A stretch of 64,000 bases of DNA, taken from Roseicella aerolata. Lineage in GTDB: Bacteria; Pseudomonadota; Alphaproteobacteria; Acetobacterales; Acetobacteraceae. The DNA is taken from contig NZ_JAJAQI010000008.1 of the NCBI RefSeq assembly GCF_020523605.1, positions 90,964 to 154,963 on the forward strand. Reading direction: 5' to 3'. The notes beneath the pieces were generated by a model, which ran no database searches, was not told where the DNA came from, and saw nothing but the letters and a program-made list of their open reading frames with translations. The number at the start of each line of letters is the position of its first letter. Within the stretch, counting starts at the first letter, position 1. This document shows, in pieces, positions 26,132 to 33,789 of this stretch. A program made the position numbers and the translations under genes.

Positions 26132-27016
26132 TCAGCCGAGGGTGACCCGCCCCTCCGACACCGCCACCACCCCGCCGCCGACCGCGGCGCGGATGGCGCC
26201 TCCCGCCTCGCGCCAGGCCCGCAGCGCGAGGCGGGAGGGGCGGCCCATCTCGATGCCCTGCGCCACGGTCAGCGCGAGCGAGTCCCCGCCCTGCGCCTGC
26301 AGCAGCAGCCCGGCCAGGCCGAGATTGGCGCTGCCGGTAGCCGGGTCCTCGGGCACGCCGACCAGCGGGCCGAACATGCGGGCGCGCCGGCTGCCATCCG
26401 GCAGGGCGACATGCAGGTGCAGACCGACCGCCGCCGCGGCAGGCAGGTGGGCGCGGAAGGCGGCGGTGTCGGGCGTGGCGGCGGCGAGCGCGGCGAGGTC
26501 CGAGAGCTCGGCGAAAGCCATGCTGTTGCCGCAGCCGCCGATCACCGACGCATGGGTGGTGGTCACCACCGCCCCGGCAGGCAGGCCGATGCAGGCAGCG
26601 ACCGCCGCGGGCGGAAGGGGCGCGGTGGTGGCGAAGGGCTGCGGCGCCTTGATCTCCGCCGCCGTCACCAGCCCGGCGGGGTCGCGTGAGAGCCGCGCCG
26701 TGACGCGCCCCGCCGCCTGGTCGAGCGCGATCACCTCACCCACGACGCCCAGCCGCCGCGCCAGCATCACGGCGGTGCCGACATTCGGATGGCCGGCGAA
26801 GGGGATCTCGGCGCCCGGGGTAAAGATGCGGATCCGGGCGGCGGCGCCGGGCGCCTCCGGCGGCAGGACGAAGACGGTCTCGGAGAGGTTGAACTCCCGC
26901 GCCACGCGCTGCATGGCCGTGCCGTCCAGCCCCTCGGCGCCATGCACGATCGCCAGCGGGTTGCCGCCGAAGCGGGTGTCGGTGAAGACGTCGCAGGTCT
27001 CGAATTCAAGCCGCAT
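26132..27016 (-). CDS. PhzF family isomerase-like protein (paralogue 1)
   Basis: This 294-residue member of the PhzF/diaminopimelate-epimerase fold family begins [24 protein letters not shown]. The catalytic Glu is in [34 protein letters not shown] and [18 protein letters not shown] are the other hallmark strands. Only a few members have a known reaction (proton-shifting isomerisation). The start overlaps the end of thiE by 11 bases, so thiE is the upstream gene of the pair. A second PhzF gene at 53681 overlaps thiD in the same way. Confidence 0.88.
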   Translation of the reverse strand: MRLEFETCDVFTDTRFGGNPLAIVHGAEGLDGTAMQRVAREFNLSETVFVLPPEAPGAAARIRIFTPGAEIPFAGHPNVGTAVMLARRLGVVGEVIALDQAAGRVTARLSRDPAGLVTAAEIKAPQPFATTAPLPPAAVAACIGLPAGAVVTTTHASVIGGCGNSMAFAELSDLAALAAATPDTAAFRAHLPAAAAVGLHLHVALPDGSRRARMFGPLVGVPEDPATGSANLGLAGLLLQAQGGDSLALTVAQGIEMGRPSRLALRAWREAGGAIRAAVGGGVVAVSEGRVTLG

Positions 27017-27641
27017 GGGACGCCGCCGCGATCGCCGCGTTCATCGCCCGCACCCCGGCCGCCGGTCCCTCCGGATGGTTCCAGACCGCGCCGACCACGG
27101 CGAGGAAATCCGCTCCCGCCCGGACCAGGGGCGCGCAATTCGCCGCGGTGATGCCGCCAATGGCGACGCAGGGGATCTCGGCGATCTCCGACCACCATTC
27201 GAGCAGGTCGGTGGTGGCGCGGTATTGCGCCTCCTTGGTGCTGGTCGGGAAGAAGGCGCCGAAGGCGACGTAGTCGGCGCCCATCTCGCCCGCGACCATG
27301 GCGAGGTGCCGGCTGTCATGGCAGGTGATGCCGAGGATCCTGCCGGAGAGCAGCATGCGCGCCCCGGCATGATCGCCGTCCTGCTGGCCGAGATGCGCCC
27401 CGTCGCAGCCCATCTCGGCGGCGAGGATGGCGTCGTCGTTCAGCAGGAAGGCAACGTCGCGCGCCTGGGCGATGGGCATGAGTTGCTCAATCGCGCGCTT
27501 CACCTCGTCCCGCGGTGCGTCCTTGAGGCGGAGCTGCAGGCAGGCGACATCGCCGGCATCGAGCGCCGCGGCGAGCTGGTCCGCGAAGCCCGGGGGCAGC
27601 ACGGGCGGGGTGATGAGGTAGAGCCGGCAGGGGTCGTCCAT
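27006..27641 (-). CDS. thiE: Thiamine-phosphate synthase ThiE
   Basis: This 211-residue TIM-barrel enzyme joins HMP pyrophosphate and thiazole phosphate to make thiamine phosphate. Visible motifs are [66 protein letters not shown] and [12 protein letters not shown]. The pyrophosphate-contact region reads GAFFPTSTK, the TKxx position typical of ThiE. ATG 27641 starts at the first strand. A TCTAGC box ends only about five bases before it, so a leaderless message is possible. A thiamine-riboswitch-like motif further upstream is discussed separately. Confidence 0.9.
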   Translation of the reverse strand: MDDPCRLYLITPPVLPPGFADQLAAALDAGDVACLQLRLKDAPRDEVKRAIEQLMPIAQARDVAFLLNDDAILAAEMGCDGAHLGQQDGDHAGARMLLSGRILGITCHDSRHLAMVAGEMGADYVAFGAFFPTSTKEAQYRATTDLLEWWSEIAEIPCVAIGGITAANCAPLVRAGADFLAVVGAVWNHPEGPAAGVRAMNAAIAAASHAA

Positions 27642-28075
27642 GCCGGCTAGATTGCGCGTGGCGGCGGGTTTGGGAAGCGCCCTCGCGCCGCCCGCGGGCA
27701 GCCCTGGCGATCCGCGCCCGGCGGCGTCGGCCGTGACCGGAGCGCACCCGCGCATGGAGGGGGCAAGGGACGTCCCGGGCCCCCGGGCGGATCAGGTTCG
27801 CCCCGTCAGGCGCTGGCCCGGCATTCGCCATGCCGGCCTGGCTCCACCGATAGCGGCGATCCTCCGCGGGAGCCGGTCCGGGTCCGGGCCGGGACGGCGC
27901 AGGAGGCGAGCGGCTGTGACCTGGGTCGCAGCAGTCCGGGACGGGATGCTGTAGGCTTTCCGGTGCTGTCCCCCGAGCGGAACCGCGCCGCGGTACCGAG
28001 GCAGGGCGCCAGCGCCGCGGGACCACGGCCACGCCACAGGGGCCACGGCCCGGGGGCCAGGGAGGAGGCAACCCG
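27642..28075. other. Long gap between thiE and the RTX gene, with a doubtful riboswitch-like element
   Basis: On the minus strand about 27785-27850 reads GCCGGCAT-loop-ATGCCGGC, then CCTGACGGGG and GCGAACCTGATCCG. The last resembles the ACCTGATC core of thiamine pyrophosphate riboswitches and lies upstream of thiE. The expected CTGAGA and GCGnAGGGA parts are absent or altered. The remaining bases towards the RTX gene show no gene. The call is tentative. Confidence 0.25.
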
Positions 28076-29119
28076 ATGGCGACGACGACGAGCGTTCCGT
28101 CCTACCAGGGGCAAGGTGGTGCCTGGACCCTCATCCATCCCGATGACGTCAAGGTCACCGCGGCGACGATGACCCAGGGTCCGCATGCGGGCCGGCAGCT
28201 TCTCGCCATCACCCTCACCTATGACGAGGCCGATTTCCTCGACAACAGCCTCGGCGTGGTGGCGATCCAGGTGAAGGAGCCTGCCGGCAACCTCACCAGC
28301 GATGCCGGCGGAGGGCTGCGAACCGATATCGAGCTCACCATCACCAATGCCCTCGGCGTCCTCTGGACCGGGTTCGACATCCAGCTCGCCCCCGGCAGCG
28401 GGGCGCTGGACCCGGCGCAATTCCATCCGGGCTATGCCCATTTCCACCAGGTCACCCGGGACAATTTCCGCGCCTTCACCATCGGGACGACCGACACGCT
28501 CGGCCGCCCCGCCGGGGATGGCAACAGCACCACGCTGCCGGTCCCGGCCAATATCCAGCTCAACGGCACGGTCGCGGCCGGCGTCACCGCGCATTGGGGC
28601 CTCTACGACGATCCCGATTTCGTGCCCGACCCCAACAACCCCAATGCCTTCCCGCCACCGCTCGTGCTGCATCAGCGGACCTATGCCGATCACGAGGACG
28701 GCTTCTTCATCCTGCTCTCGCCCAGGACCACCGCGGCGACCGAGGGGCCGGACCGGTTCCTGGCCGGTGGCCCCAAGGCCGATACCATCGCCGGGCTCGG
28801 CGGCGACGACGTGATCAACGGGCGCGGCGGCAACGATACCATCATGGGCGATGCAGGCGACGATACGCTGACGGGTGGGCTGGGGGCGGACATGCTGGTC
28901 TTCGCCGCCGGCCATGGCCATGACCTCGTCACGGATTTCGACCCGGCGGCCGATATCCTGCGCATCCTGGGCACGGGCCTGACCAGCTTCGCCCAGGCGA
29001 TGGACGCGGTGCGGCAGGTCGGTGCCGATACCGTCATCGCCACCGGCGCCGGCTCCTCCATCACCCTGGCCGGCACCGCCAAGGCCACGCTCGATGCGGC
29101 CGACTTCGCCTTCACCTGA
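28076..29119 (+). CDS. RTX-type calcium-binding repeat protein, probably secreted
   Basis: This 347-residue acidic protein has no signal peptide. An unrecognised beta-rich N-terminal region fills about 215 residues (WTLIHPDDVKVTAATMTQG; FHPGYAHFHQVTRDNF). From about residue 240 come glycine/aspartate nonapeptide repeats, GLGGDDVINGRGGNDTIMG then DAGDDTLTGGLGADMLVF, which bind calcium in RTX exoproteins. The C-terminus is hydrophobic with Ala/Asp/Phe, as in type I secretion signals. No type I secretion genes are near. GGGAGGAGG before the ATG is a strong ribosome site. It may be a surface or extracellular protein; no enzyme motif was seen. Confidence 0.75.
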   Translation: MATTTSVPSYQGQGGAWTLIHPDDVKVTAATMTQGPHAGRQLLAITLTYDEADFLDNSLGVVAIQVKEPAGNLTSDAGGGLRTDIELTITNALGVLWTGFDIQLAPGSGALDPAQFHPGYAHFHQVTRDNFRAFTIGTTDTLGRPAGDGNSTTLPVPANIQLNGTVAAGVTAHWGLYDDPDFVPDPNNPNAFPPPLVLHQRTYADHEDGFFILLSPRTTAATEGPDRFLAGGPKADTIAGLGGDDVINGRGGNDTIMGDAGDDTLTGGLGADMLVFAAGHGHDLVTDFDPAADILRILGTGLTSFAQAMDAVRQVGADTVIATGAGSSITLAGTAKATLDAADFAFT

Positions 29120-29174
29120 CGCCCCCGGGCGCCGCCGCCGGGCCATGATCGGGCTAGCATGGGCCCGAAACGCA

Positions 29175-29199
29175 GATGGCCGGCACAAGGCCGGCCATC
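29175..29199. terminator. Hairpin between the convergent RTX and aldolase genes
   Basis: GATGGCCGGC pairs with GCCGGCCATC around ACAAG. A second GC dyad (CCCGGGGGCG with CGCCCCGGG) lies near 29231-29252. Together they probably end transcription from both sides. Confidence 0.6.
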
Positions 29200-29261
29200 G
29201 CAGGGTTCGGTTCCGATCGGGATCAGGCGGCCCGGGGGCGCCGCCCCGGGCCCCGCCGGTT

Positions 29262-30185
29262 TCAGCCCACCGGCGCCTTGTAGATGTCGATGATGGCGTT
29301 CAGCAGGTTCAGCGCATCCGCCTTTGACCGCTGGAAGGCGTTGCGGCCCATGATGGAGCCGTTGCCGCCGGCGGCGTGGATGGCGCGGACCTCCTGCAGG
29401 ATGTCCTCGGTGCCCTTCGCCTCGCCGCCCGAGAAGACCACCAGGCGACGGCCGCCGAAGCAGGCCTGCACCACGTGCTTGAAGCGGGCAACGGGGTCGT
29501 TCACCTCGACCGGGTGCTTCTCATAGGTCTTCTTCGCGGCATCGAGGCTGATCGCCGCGGTCGGCGGCTTCACCTTGATGATGTGCGCGCCGATCAGCGC
29601 CGCCATGTGCGCGGCATAGGCGCAGATGTCGAGCGCGGTCTCGCCGGTCTTGTCCAGCATCGGGCCGCGCGGGTAGCTCCACACCACGACCGCGAGGCCC
29701 GCCGCCTTGGCCTCCTCGGCCAACTCGCGCAGCTCCTCGATCATCTCGAACTGGTATTCGGAGGACGGGTAGATGGTGAACCCGATCGCCGAGCAGCCGA
29801 GGCGGAGGGCATCGGAGACGCTGCCGGTCACCGCCTGGTCCTTGGTGGTGGACAGGCTGTTGGAGGAGTTGACCTTCAGGATGGTCGGGATGGCGCCGGC
29901 ATAGGTGGCGGCGCCGGCCTCGATCATGCCGAGCGGCGCGGCATAGGCGTTGAGGCCGGCCTCAATCGCCAGCTCGAACATGTAGCGCGGGTCATAGCCG
30001 GCCGGGTTCGGCGCGAAGGAGCGGGCCGGGCCATGCTCGAAGCCCTGGTCCACCGGCAGGATGACCATGCGGCCCGTGCCGCCCAGCTTCCCTTCCATCA
30101 GGATCCGGGCGAGGTTCGCCTTGGTGCCGGGATTGTCGCTCTCGTACCAGGAGAGGATCTCTTTCACCTTCGGCGTGAGCTGCAT
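29262..30185 (-). CDS. fbaB: Fructose-bisphosphate aldolase, class I (DhnA/FbaB type)
   Basis: This 307-residue Schiff-base aldolase cleaves fructose 1,6-bisphosphate in glycolysis or gluconeogenesis. Motifs seen are MVILPVDQGFEHGPARSFA, NAYAAPLGMIEAGAATY, TILKVNSSNSL, VVWSYPRG, and HIIKVKPPTAAI with the catalytic Lys. A C-terminal phosphate-binding GGNGSIMGRNAFQRS follows. It belongs to the archaeal-type class I group, unrelated to the metal-dependent class II enzyme. A promoter-like pair (GTGACA, 16 bases, CTACAT) lies 40-70 bases upstream. Start 30185 begins MQLTPKVKEIL. Confidence 0.92.
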   Translation of the reverse strand: MQLTPKVKEILSWYESDNPGTKANLARILMEGKLGGTGRMVILPVDQGFEHGPARSFAPNPAGYDPRYMFELAIEAGLNAYAAPLGMIEAGAATYAGAIPTILKVNSSNSLSTTKDQAVTGSVSDALRLGCSAIGFTIYPSSEYQFEMIEELRELAEEAKAAGLAVVVWSYPRGPMLDKTGETALDICAYAAHMAALIGAHIIKVKPPTAAISLDAAKKTYEKHPVEVNDPVARFKHVVQACFGGRRLVVFSGGEAKGTEDILQEVRAIHAAGGNGSIMGRNAFQRSKADALNLLNAIIDIYKAPVG

Positions 30186-30225
30186 GGCGTTTGCCCTTTC
30201 GTGGCGGCCAATCTGGGTTGCCGCG

Positions 30226-30253
30226 ATGTAGCGCGAGGTTGCGGGCCTGTCAC
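30226..30253 (-). promoter_or_regulatory. Probable promoter of the aldolase gene
   Basis: Reading the minus strand, GTGACA (30253-30248), a 16-base spacer and CTACAT (30231-30226) resemble housekeeping -35 and -10 boxes. It lies 40 bases before the aldolase ATG and overlaps the stop of the upstream gene. Confidence 0.4.
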
Positions 30254-30723
30254 CCGGCCGCCGCCAGCCAAGCCTTGAGCTTTGCGCGCGCGCCCGGCCG
30301 CCGCAGGTCGAGCGAGGCGAGGTCGAGGGCGGGCGGCCGCGCCGCGCGAATCCGGACGCCGAGTTCCGCCGCCGCCCCGGCGACCTGGGGGAAGGCCGGG
30401 CAGCGGGGGTCCAGCACCACCTCCCGCAGCCCTGCGCGCAGCGCCGCCAGCGCGTGGCCGGGCGAATCGGCGCAGTCGAGCACGGCCTTGTGTGGAACGC
30501 CCGGATGGGCGGCGGCGGCCTCGGCGATGATGGCCAGGAACCAGGGGGCGCCCAGGAAACCGCCCGCCCCGGGCGCCGAAAGCAGCAACGCGCCTTGCGG
30601 TCCCGCCAGCGCCAGCGCCAGCGCCGCCCCCGCGGCATCGTGCACCGTCACGGCCGGCGGATCGCCGCGCCCCGCCTCGCTTTCCGCCGGCCCGCGCCGC
30701 CGTTGACCCGTCCCGGTCGCCAT
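30250..30723 (-). CDS. Hypothetical protein upstream of aldolase
   Basis: This 157-residue Ala-rich cytoplasmic protein was not assigned to a family. It shows alternating strands and helices: ALLLSAPGAGGFLGAPWFLAIIAEAAAAHP, KAVLDCADSPGHALAALRAGLREVVLDP and GVRIRAARPPALDLASLDLRRP. The LDCADSPGHALAALRAG and VVLDP segments look like an alpha/beta fold with a Cys/Asp pair. It lies 64 bases upstream of the aldolase on the same strand. It starts divergently from the zapA gene group. Codon use matches neighbours. Confidence 0.6.
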   Translation of the reverse strand: MATGTGQRRRGPAESEAGRGDPPAVTVHDAAGAALALALAGPQGALLLSAPGAGGFLGAPWFLAIIAEAAAAHPGVPHKAVLDCADSPGHALAALRAGLREVVLDPRCPAFPQVAGAAAELGVRIRAARPPALDLASLDLRRPGARAKLKAWLAAAG

Positions 30724-30791
30724 GCCAAGGCTTCCAGCACGCCCGGAATCCCGCGTCCAGCGCGGCCGGCGGCCTCAGTTGCGGGATCTGC

Positions 30792-31019
30792 ATGAGCGAG
30801 TCTTCGAAGGACCCGGTGGCGATGGCGGCGGCCCGGCTGGAGAGCGCCGTGGACAGGCTCATCGCCACCCTGAGCCGGCCACGGCCGCCGGCGGATGAGA
30901 GCGACATGGTCCCGCGTGCCGAGGTCGCCGCCATGGCGGAGCGGCTGGATGCCACCATTGCCCGGCTCCGCCTCGCCCTGGCCGAGGAATTGCGGGCCGG
31001 CGAGCGGGAAGGGGAGTAG
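30792..31019 (+). CDS. Small coiled-coil protein upstream of zapA
   Basis: This 75-residue, fully helical, charged protein contains heptad-like spacing in AAARLESAVDRLIATLSR and EVAAMAERLDATIARLRLALAEELRAGE. No domain was recognised, but a small coiled-coil gene often precedes zapA in alphaproteobacteria. Its stop lies three bases before the zapA GTG, so the two are cotranslated. A role with the division protein ZapA is suggested by context only. Confidence 0.7.
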   Translation: MSESSKDPVAMAAARLESAVDRLIATLSRPRPPADESDMVPRAEVAAMAERLDATIARLRLALAEELRAGEREGE

Positions 31020-31022
31020 CGC

Positions 31023-31352
31023 GTGGGGCAGGTCACCGTCCGGGTCAACGGCTACCAGCACACCATCGGCTGCAAGGATGGCGAGGAGCAGCATGTCCTC
31101 GATCTGATCAACCAGATCGAGGACAAGGTGCGGCTGATCCGCGCGATGGGCGGGCAATTCTCCGAATCCCGCATGCTGCTGCATGTCGCGCTGCTGCTGG
31201 CCGACGAGGCCGCGGACCTGCGGACGGAGCTCGGCCGCGCGCGGGCCGGCATCGCGCCGCCGCCGGCGCAGCCCGACCCGCAACTGGCCGAGCGCCTGGC
31301 CCGGATCGCCGAGCGGATCGAGGGGCTGGCGCAGTCGCTCGACAAGCCCTGA
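31023..31352 (+). CDS. zapA: Cell division protein ZapA
   Basis: This 109-residue protein binds and bundles FtsZ filaments at mid-cell. The N-terminal globular part is MGQVTVRVNGYQHTIGCKDGEEQHVLDLINQIEDKVRLIRA, the ZapA signature. A long C-terminal coiled coil follows (HVALLLADEAADLRTEL; ERLARIAERIEGLAQSL). The GTG start is three bases after the preceding small gene. The 6S RNA and ygfA follow, a gene order shared by many proteobacteria. Confidence 0.93.
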   Translation: MGQVTVRVNGYQHTIGCKDGEEQHVLDLINQIEDKVRLIRAMGGQFSESRMLLHVALLLADEAADLRTELGRARAGIAPPPAQPDPQLAERLARIAERIEGLAQSLDKP

Positions 31353-31461
31353 GCGCGGCCGGTTCCATTGCTGCGCCGTCATGCCGGGGTTCTCGCGCGG
31401 GCATCGCTTTTCCGGCCCCTGCCGCTGGTCCTGCGGCCCCCGTGCCCCTATATGGCGTGGG

Positions 31462-31617
31462 CGGGGCTGCCCGGCGCGTCAGGCAATTCATCCCCGGGGC
31501 CAATAAGCATCCTCCGGGAGCTGGCTCTGTCCGGATCGTGGTCCGGGTATCTGGCGCCCACCTGCGCTAGCAGGCCTTGGGAGGGTGAGACGCCAACGGC
31601 CATGGTGGCTCCGCACT
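31462..31617 (+). ncRNA. ssrS: 6S RNA (RNA polymerase-binding regulatory RNA)
   Basis: The 250-base gap between zapA and ygfA holds blocks typical of alphaproteobacterial 6S RNA: GGGTATCTGGCGCCCACCTG, and at the 3' end GGTGAGACGCCAACGGCCAT then GGTGGCTCCGCAC. The two ends can pair to make the long rod with a central bubble that mimics an open promoter. A TATATGG box at 31449-31455 sits just upstream of the likely 5' end. The flanking genes zapA and ygfA are the classic 6S neighbours. Both ends are approximate. Confidence 0.75.
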
Positions 31618-31640
31618 TGTCTTCTTCCCCCTATTGCGAC

Positions 31641-32192
31641 GTGCTCCTGCGGGAGCTGAAGGCCGAGGCGCGGCGCGCGGCGCTCGCCCGGCGGGAGGGC
31701 TGCGACCCGGCCCTCGGGGCGCGGCTCGTCCAGCATGTGCTGGCGGAGGCGCCGCCGCCTGCCGGCGCCGTCGTCGCCGGCTTCTGGCCCATGGGCCAGG
31801 AGATCGACATCCGCCCGCTGCTGCTGGCGCTGGCGGAGCGCGGCCATCCCATCGCCCTGCCGGTCACACCCAAGCGCGGCCTGCCGCTGCTGTTCCGCCG
31901 CTGGCGGCCGGGGGAGGACCTGGCCCGCGGGCCGATGGGCACCCGCCAGCCGGCCTCGGGCGAGGATCTCCGCCCCTCCTTCCTGCTGGTGCCGCTGCTG
32001 GCCTTCGACCGCGCCGGGCGGCGGCTCGGCTATGGCGCGGGCTATTACGACCGGACGCTCGCCGGGCTGCCGGGCGCCGTCGCCATCGGCTGCGCCTATG
32101 CCTGCCAGGAAATGCCGGAGGTGCCGGCGGGTCCGGAAGACTGGCGGCTGGATGCCATCGCCACCGAGGCGGGGATCATCCGGCCGGCCTGA
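31641..32192 (+). CDS. ygfA: 5-formyltetrahydrofolate cyclo-ligase
   Basis: This enzyme converts 5-formyl-THF to methenyl-THF with ATP, returning stored folate to use. From GTG 31641 it has 183 residues. Motifs are LKAEARRAALARRE at the N-terminus, AGFWPMGQEIDIRPLL, LPLLFRRWRPGEDLARG, FLLVPLLAFDRAGRRLGYGAGYYDRTL (the ATP/metal site GYGAGYYDR) and ending DAIATEAGI. An ATG at 31602 in the same frame would add 13 residues encoded by the 3' end of 6S RNA, so the later start was preferred. Its TGA stop begins an intergenic repeat. Confidence 0.9.
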   Translation: MLLRELKAEARRAALARREGCDPALGARLVQHVLAEAPPPAGAVVAGFWPMGQEIDIRPLLLALAERGHPIALPVTPKRGLPLLFRRWRPGEDLARGPMGTRQPASGEDLRPSFLLVPLLAFDRAGRRLGYGAGYYDRTLAGLPGAVAIGCAYACQEMPEVPAGPEDWRLDAIATEAGIIRPA

Positions 32193-32325
32193 TAGCCCCT
32201 GACCCCGCGCCGAAAGCGCTGACCTCCTGCACGGGATATCGGCGCGCAGGGTTGGTGTGGCGGCTGCATGCCGGACCCTGACCCGGACCGGACACTTGTG
32301 CGGCCGGTACGAGTGCCTGCAACCA
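32190..32325. repeat. Dispersed intergenic repeat, family 2, copy 2
   Basis: The stretch begins at the ygfA stop as TGATAGCCCCTGACC, then GCCGAAAGCGCTGAC, then GGCGCGCAGGGTTGGTG and CGGCTGCATGCC. The order and spacing match the copy after the GMC gene at 5138. It is noncoding and the right edge is approximate. Confidence 0.5.
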
Positions 32326-32407
32326 CGCGGCAAGGACCGCGCAGGGCTTTTACCGCTTCCGCGTTTCTGGCATCCCTCCGGCCCCTGCCGGAAGGGTACA
32401 CAGAACC

Positions 32408-33784
32408 GTGATACTGATTGGCGCCGGCGCCGTCCCCGTGCCGGGATACCCCCGCCGCGCGCCGCCCGGGCGCCTGCTGCCCGCCGCGCTGCTGGCCCTG
32501 GCCCTGCTCACCGGGCATCCCCTCGGCGCGCAGGAGGCACCGGCCGACCCGGGCGCCGTGACCGCCGCGCTGCTGCAGCAGGAGCTGGCCGTCCGCCTGC
32601 CCAGCCCCTGGCGCCTCGCCGAGCTGCGGCTGGAGGCACAGGCCGATCTCGGCAGCGCCGCCGCCCCCGAGATCCACAGCCGCCTGCTCGCCATGCTGGC
32701 GCTGGCCCTGCCGACCTTCGAGCCGGCGGGGCGCGAGGGCGAGATCACCTTCGCCCGGCCGGTGGCACCGGAGGGATATCGCCGCGCGGTGCAGGGCCTC
32801 GCCATCTCCACCCGCAGGGATGGGCGCTGGGAGACCCGCATCACGCTGGAGCCGGACTCGGCGCTGGCCGTGCCCGGCCTGCCCGCCGCCGCACTGCCGG
32901 GGCGCGTCGTCATGCTCGGCTCCGAGGAGGAGGCACGGCTGCGCGCCGCCCGGGCGGCGGCGGACGAGGCAGGGCATGCGGCGGCGCTCGCCGCGCAGCG
33001 CCGGGCCGCCGCCCTGGCCACGGAGCAGGGGGTGGCGGAAGCGGAAGCGGCGGCCCGGCGCCAGGCCGCGGCGGCGCGTGTGCTGGCCGAGGAGGCCCGC
33101 GCCGCCGAGGCAAGGCGGCAGGAGGCGGAGGAAGCGCGGCGCCTCGCCGAAGCCCGGCGGGACGCGGCCGAGGCGCTAGAGGCGGCGGTGCTGCGGGAGG
33201 CCGCGGCCCAGCGCATGGTGATCGAGGCGCGCGCCCGGCAGATCGCCGAGTTGCGCACCCGCTTCGCCGGCGACCGCAACACCCGCCTCGCGGCGCTCGA
33301 CCAGGCGATGCGCAGCGGGGACCCGGCCATCCGTGCCCTCGGCTTCGAGGCGGCGCTCGCCTCCCAGGATGCCGCGGCGATCGGCCTCGCCCTGCGCCTG
33401 ACCCTTGTGCAGAAGCCCGAATTGCAGGTGGTCACCTTCGCGCCCGCCGTGGTGGGGCCGGGCCAGGGCAACCCGCAGGAGGTCGTGGCCTCGCTCTCCG
33501 GCTTCGCAATTGTGCTGGAGGACATCAACCCGGCGACCGGCAGCTTCACCGGCATGGCCCGCCTCGGCGGCGGCACCGCGCGCGCGACCGGCGCGCTCGG
33601 CCGCAGCGAGATGACGGTGGCGCTGCGCCCGGCCGGGCCGGGGCAGCCCCTGCTGGTCGGCGGGGTGGCGCAGGAGGCCTGCAGCCTCGCCCTCCGTCTC
33701 AGCGAGGTGCGGACCCTGGATGGGCTGTTCGGCTGCACGGCGAAGGAGACGCCGCGGCTGATCGCCCGAATTGCGCTGGACTGA
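32408..33784 (+). CDS. Exported Ala-rich coiled-coil protein, unknown function
   Basis: This 458-residue protein has a signal peptide (PGRLLPAALLALALLTGHPLGAQ). Residues about 45-170 form a globular region (LLQQELAVRLPSPWRLAELRLEAQADLG). Residues about 175-300 are a charged Ala/Glu/Arg coiled coil. The C-terminal 150 residues are beta-rich (LQVVTFAPAVVGPGQGNPQEVVASLSGFAIVLEDIN) with two Cys near the end (QEACSLAL and GLFGCTA) that could form a disulfide. GTG 32408 has GGAAGGG upstream; GTG 32438 gives a tighter signal peptide. The gene lies five bases before the LCCL-protein gene, so the two are probably coexpressed periplasmic proteins. No family recognised. Confidence 0.7.
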   Translation: MILIGAGAVPVPGYPRRAPPGRLLPAALLALALLTGHPLGAQEAPADPGAVTAALLQQELAVRLPSPWRLAELRLEAQADLGSAAAPEIHSRLLAMLALALPTFEPAGREGEITFARPVAPEGYRRAVQGLAISTRRDGRWETRITLEPDSALAVPGLPAAALPGRVVMLGSEEEARLRAARAAADEAGHAAALAAQRRAAALATEQGVAEAEAAARRQAAAARVLAEEARAAEARRQEAEEARRLAEARRDAAEALEAAVLREAAAQRMVIEARARQIAELRTRFAGDRNTRLAALDQAMRSGDPAIRALGFEAALASQDAAAIGLALRLTLVQKPELQVVTFAPAVVGPGQGNPQEVVASLSGFAIVLEDINPATGSFTGMARLGGGTARATGALGRSEMTVALRPAGPGQPLLVGGVAQEACSLALRLSEVRTLDGLFGCTAKETPRLIARIALD

Positions 33785-33789
33785 GCGGC

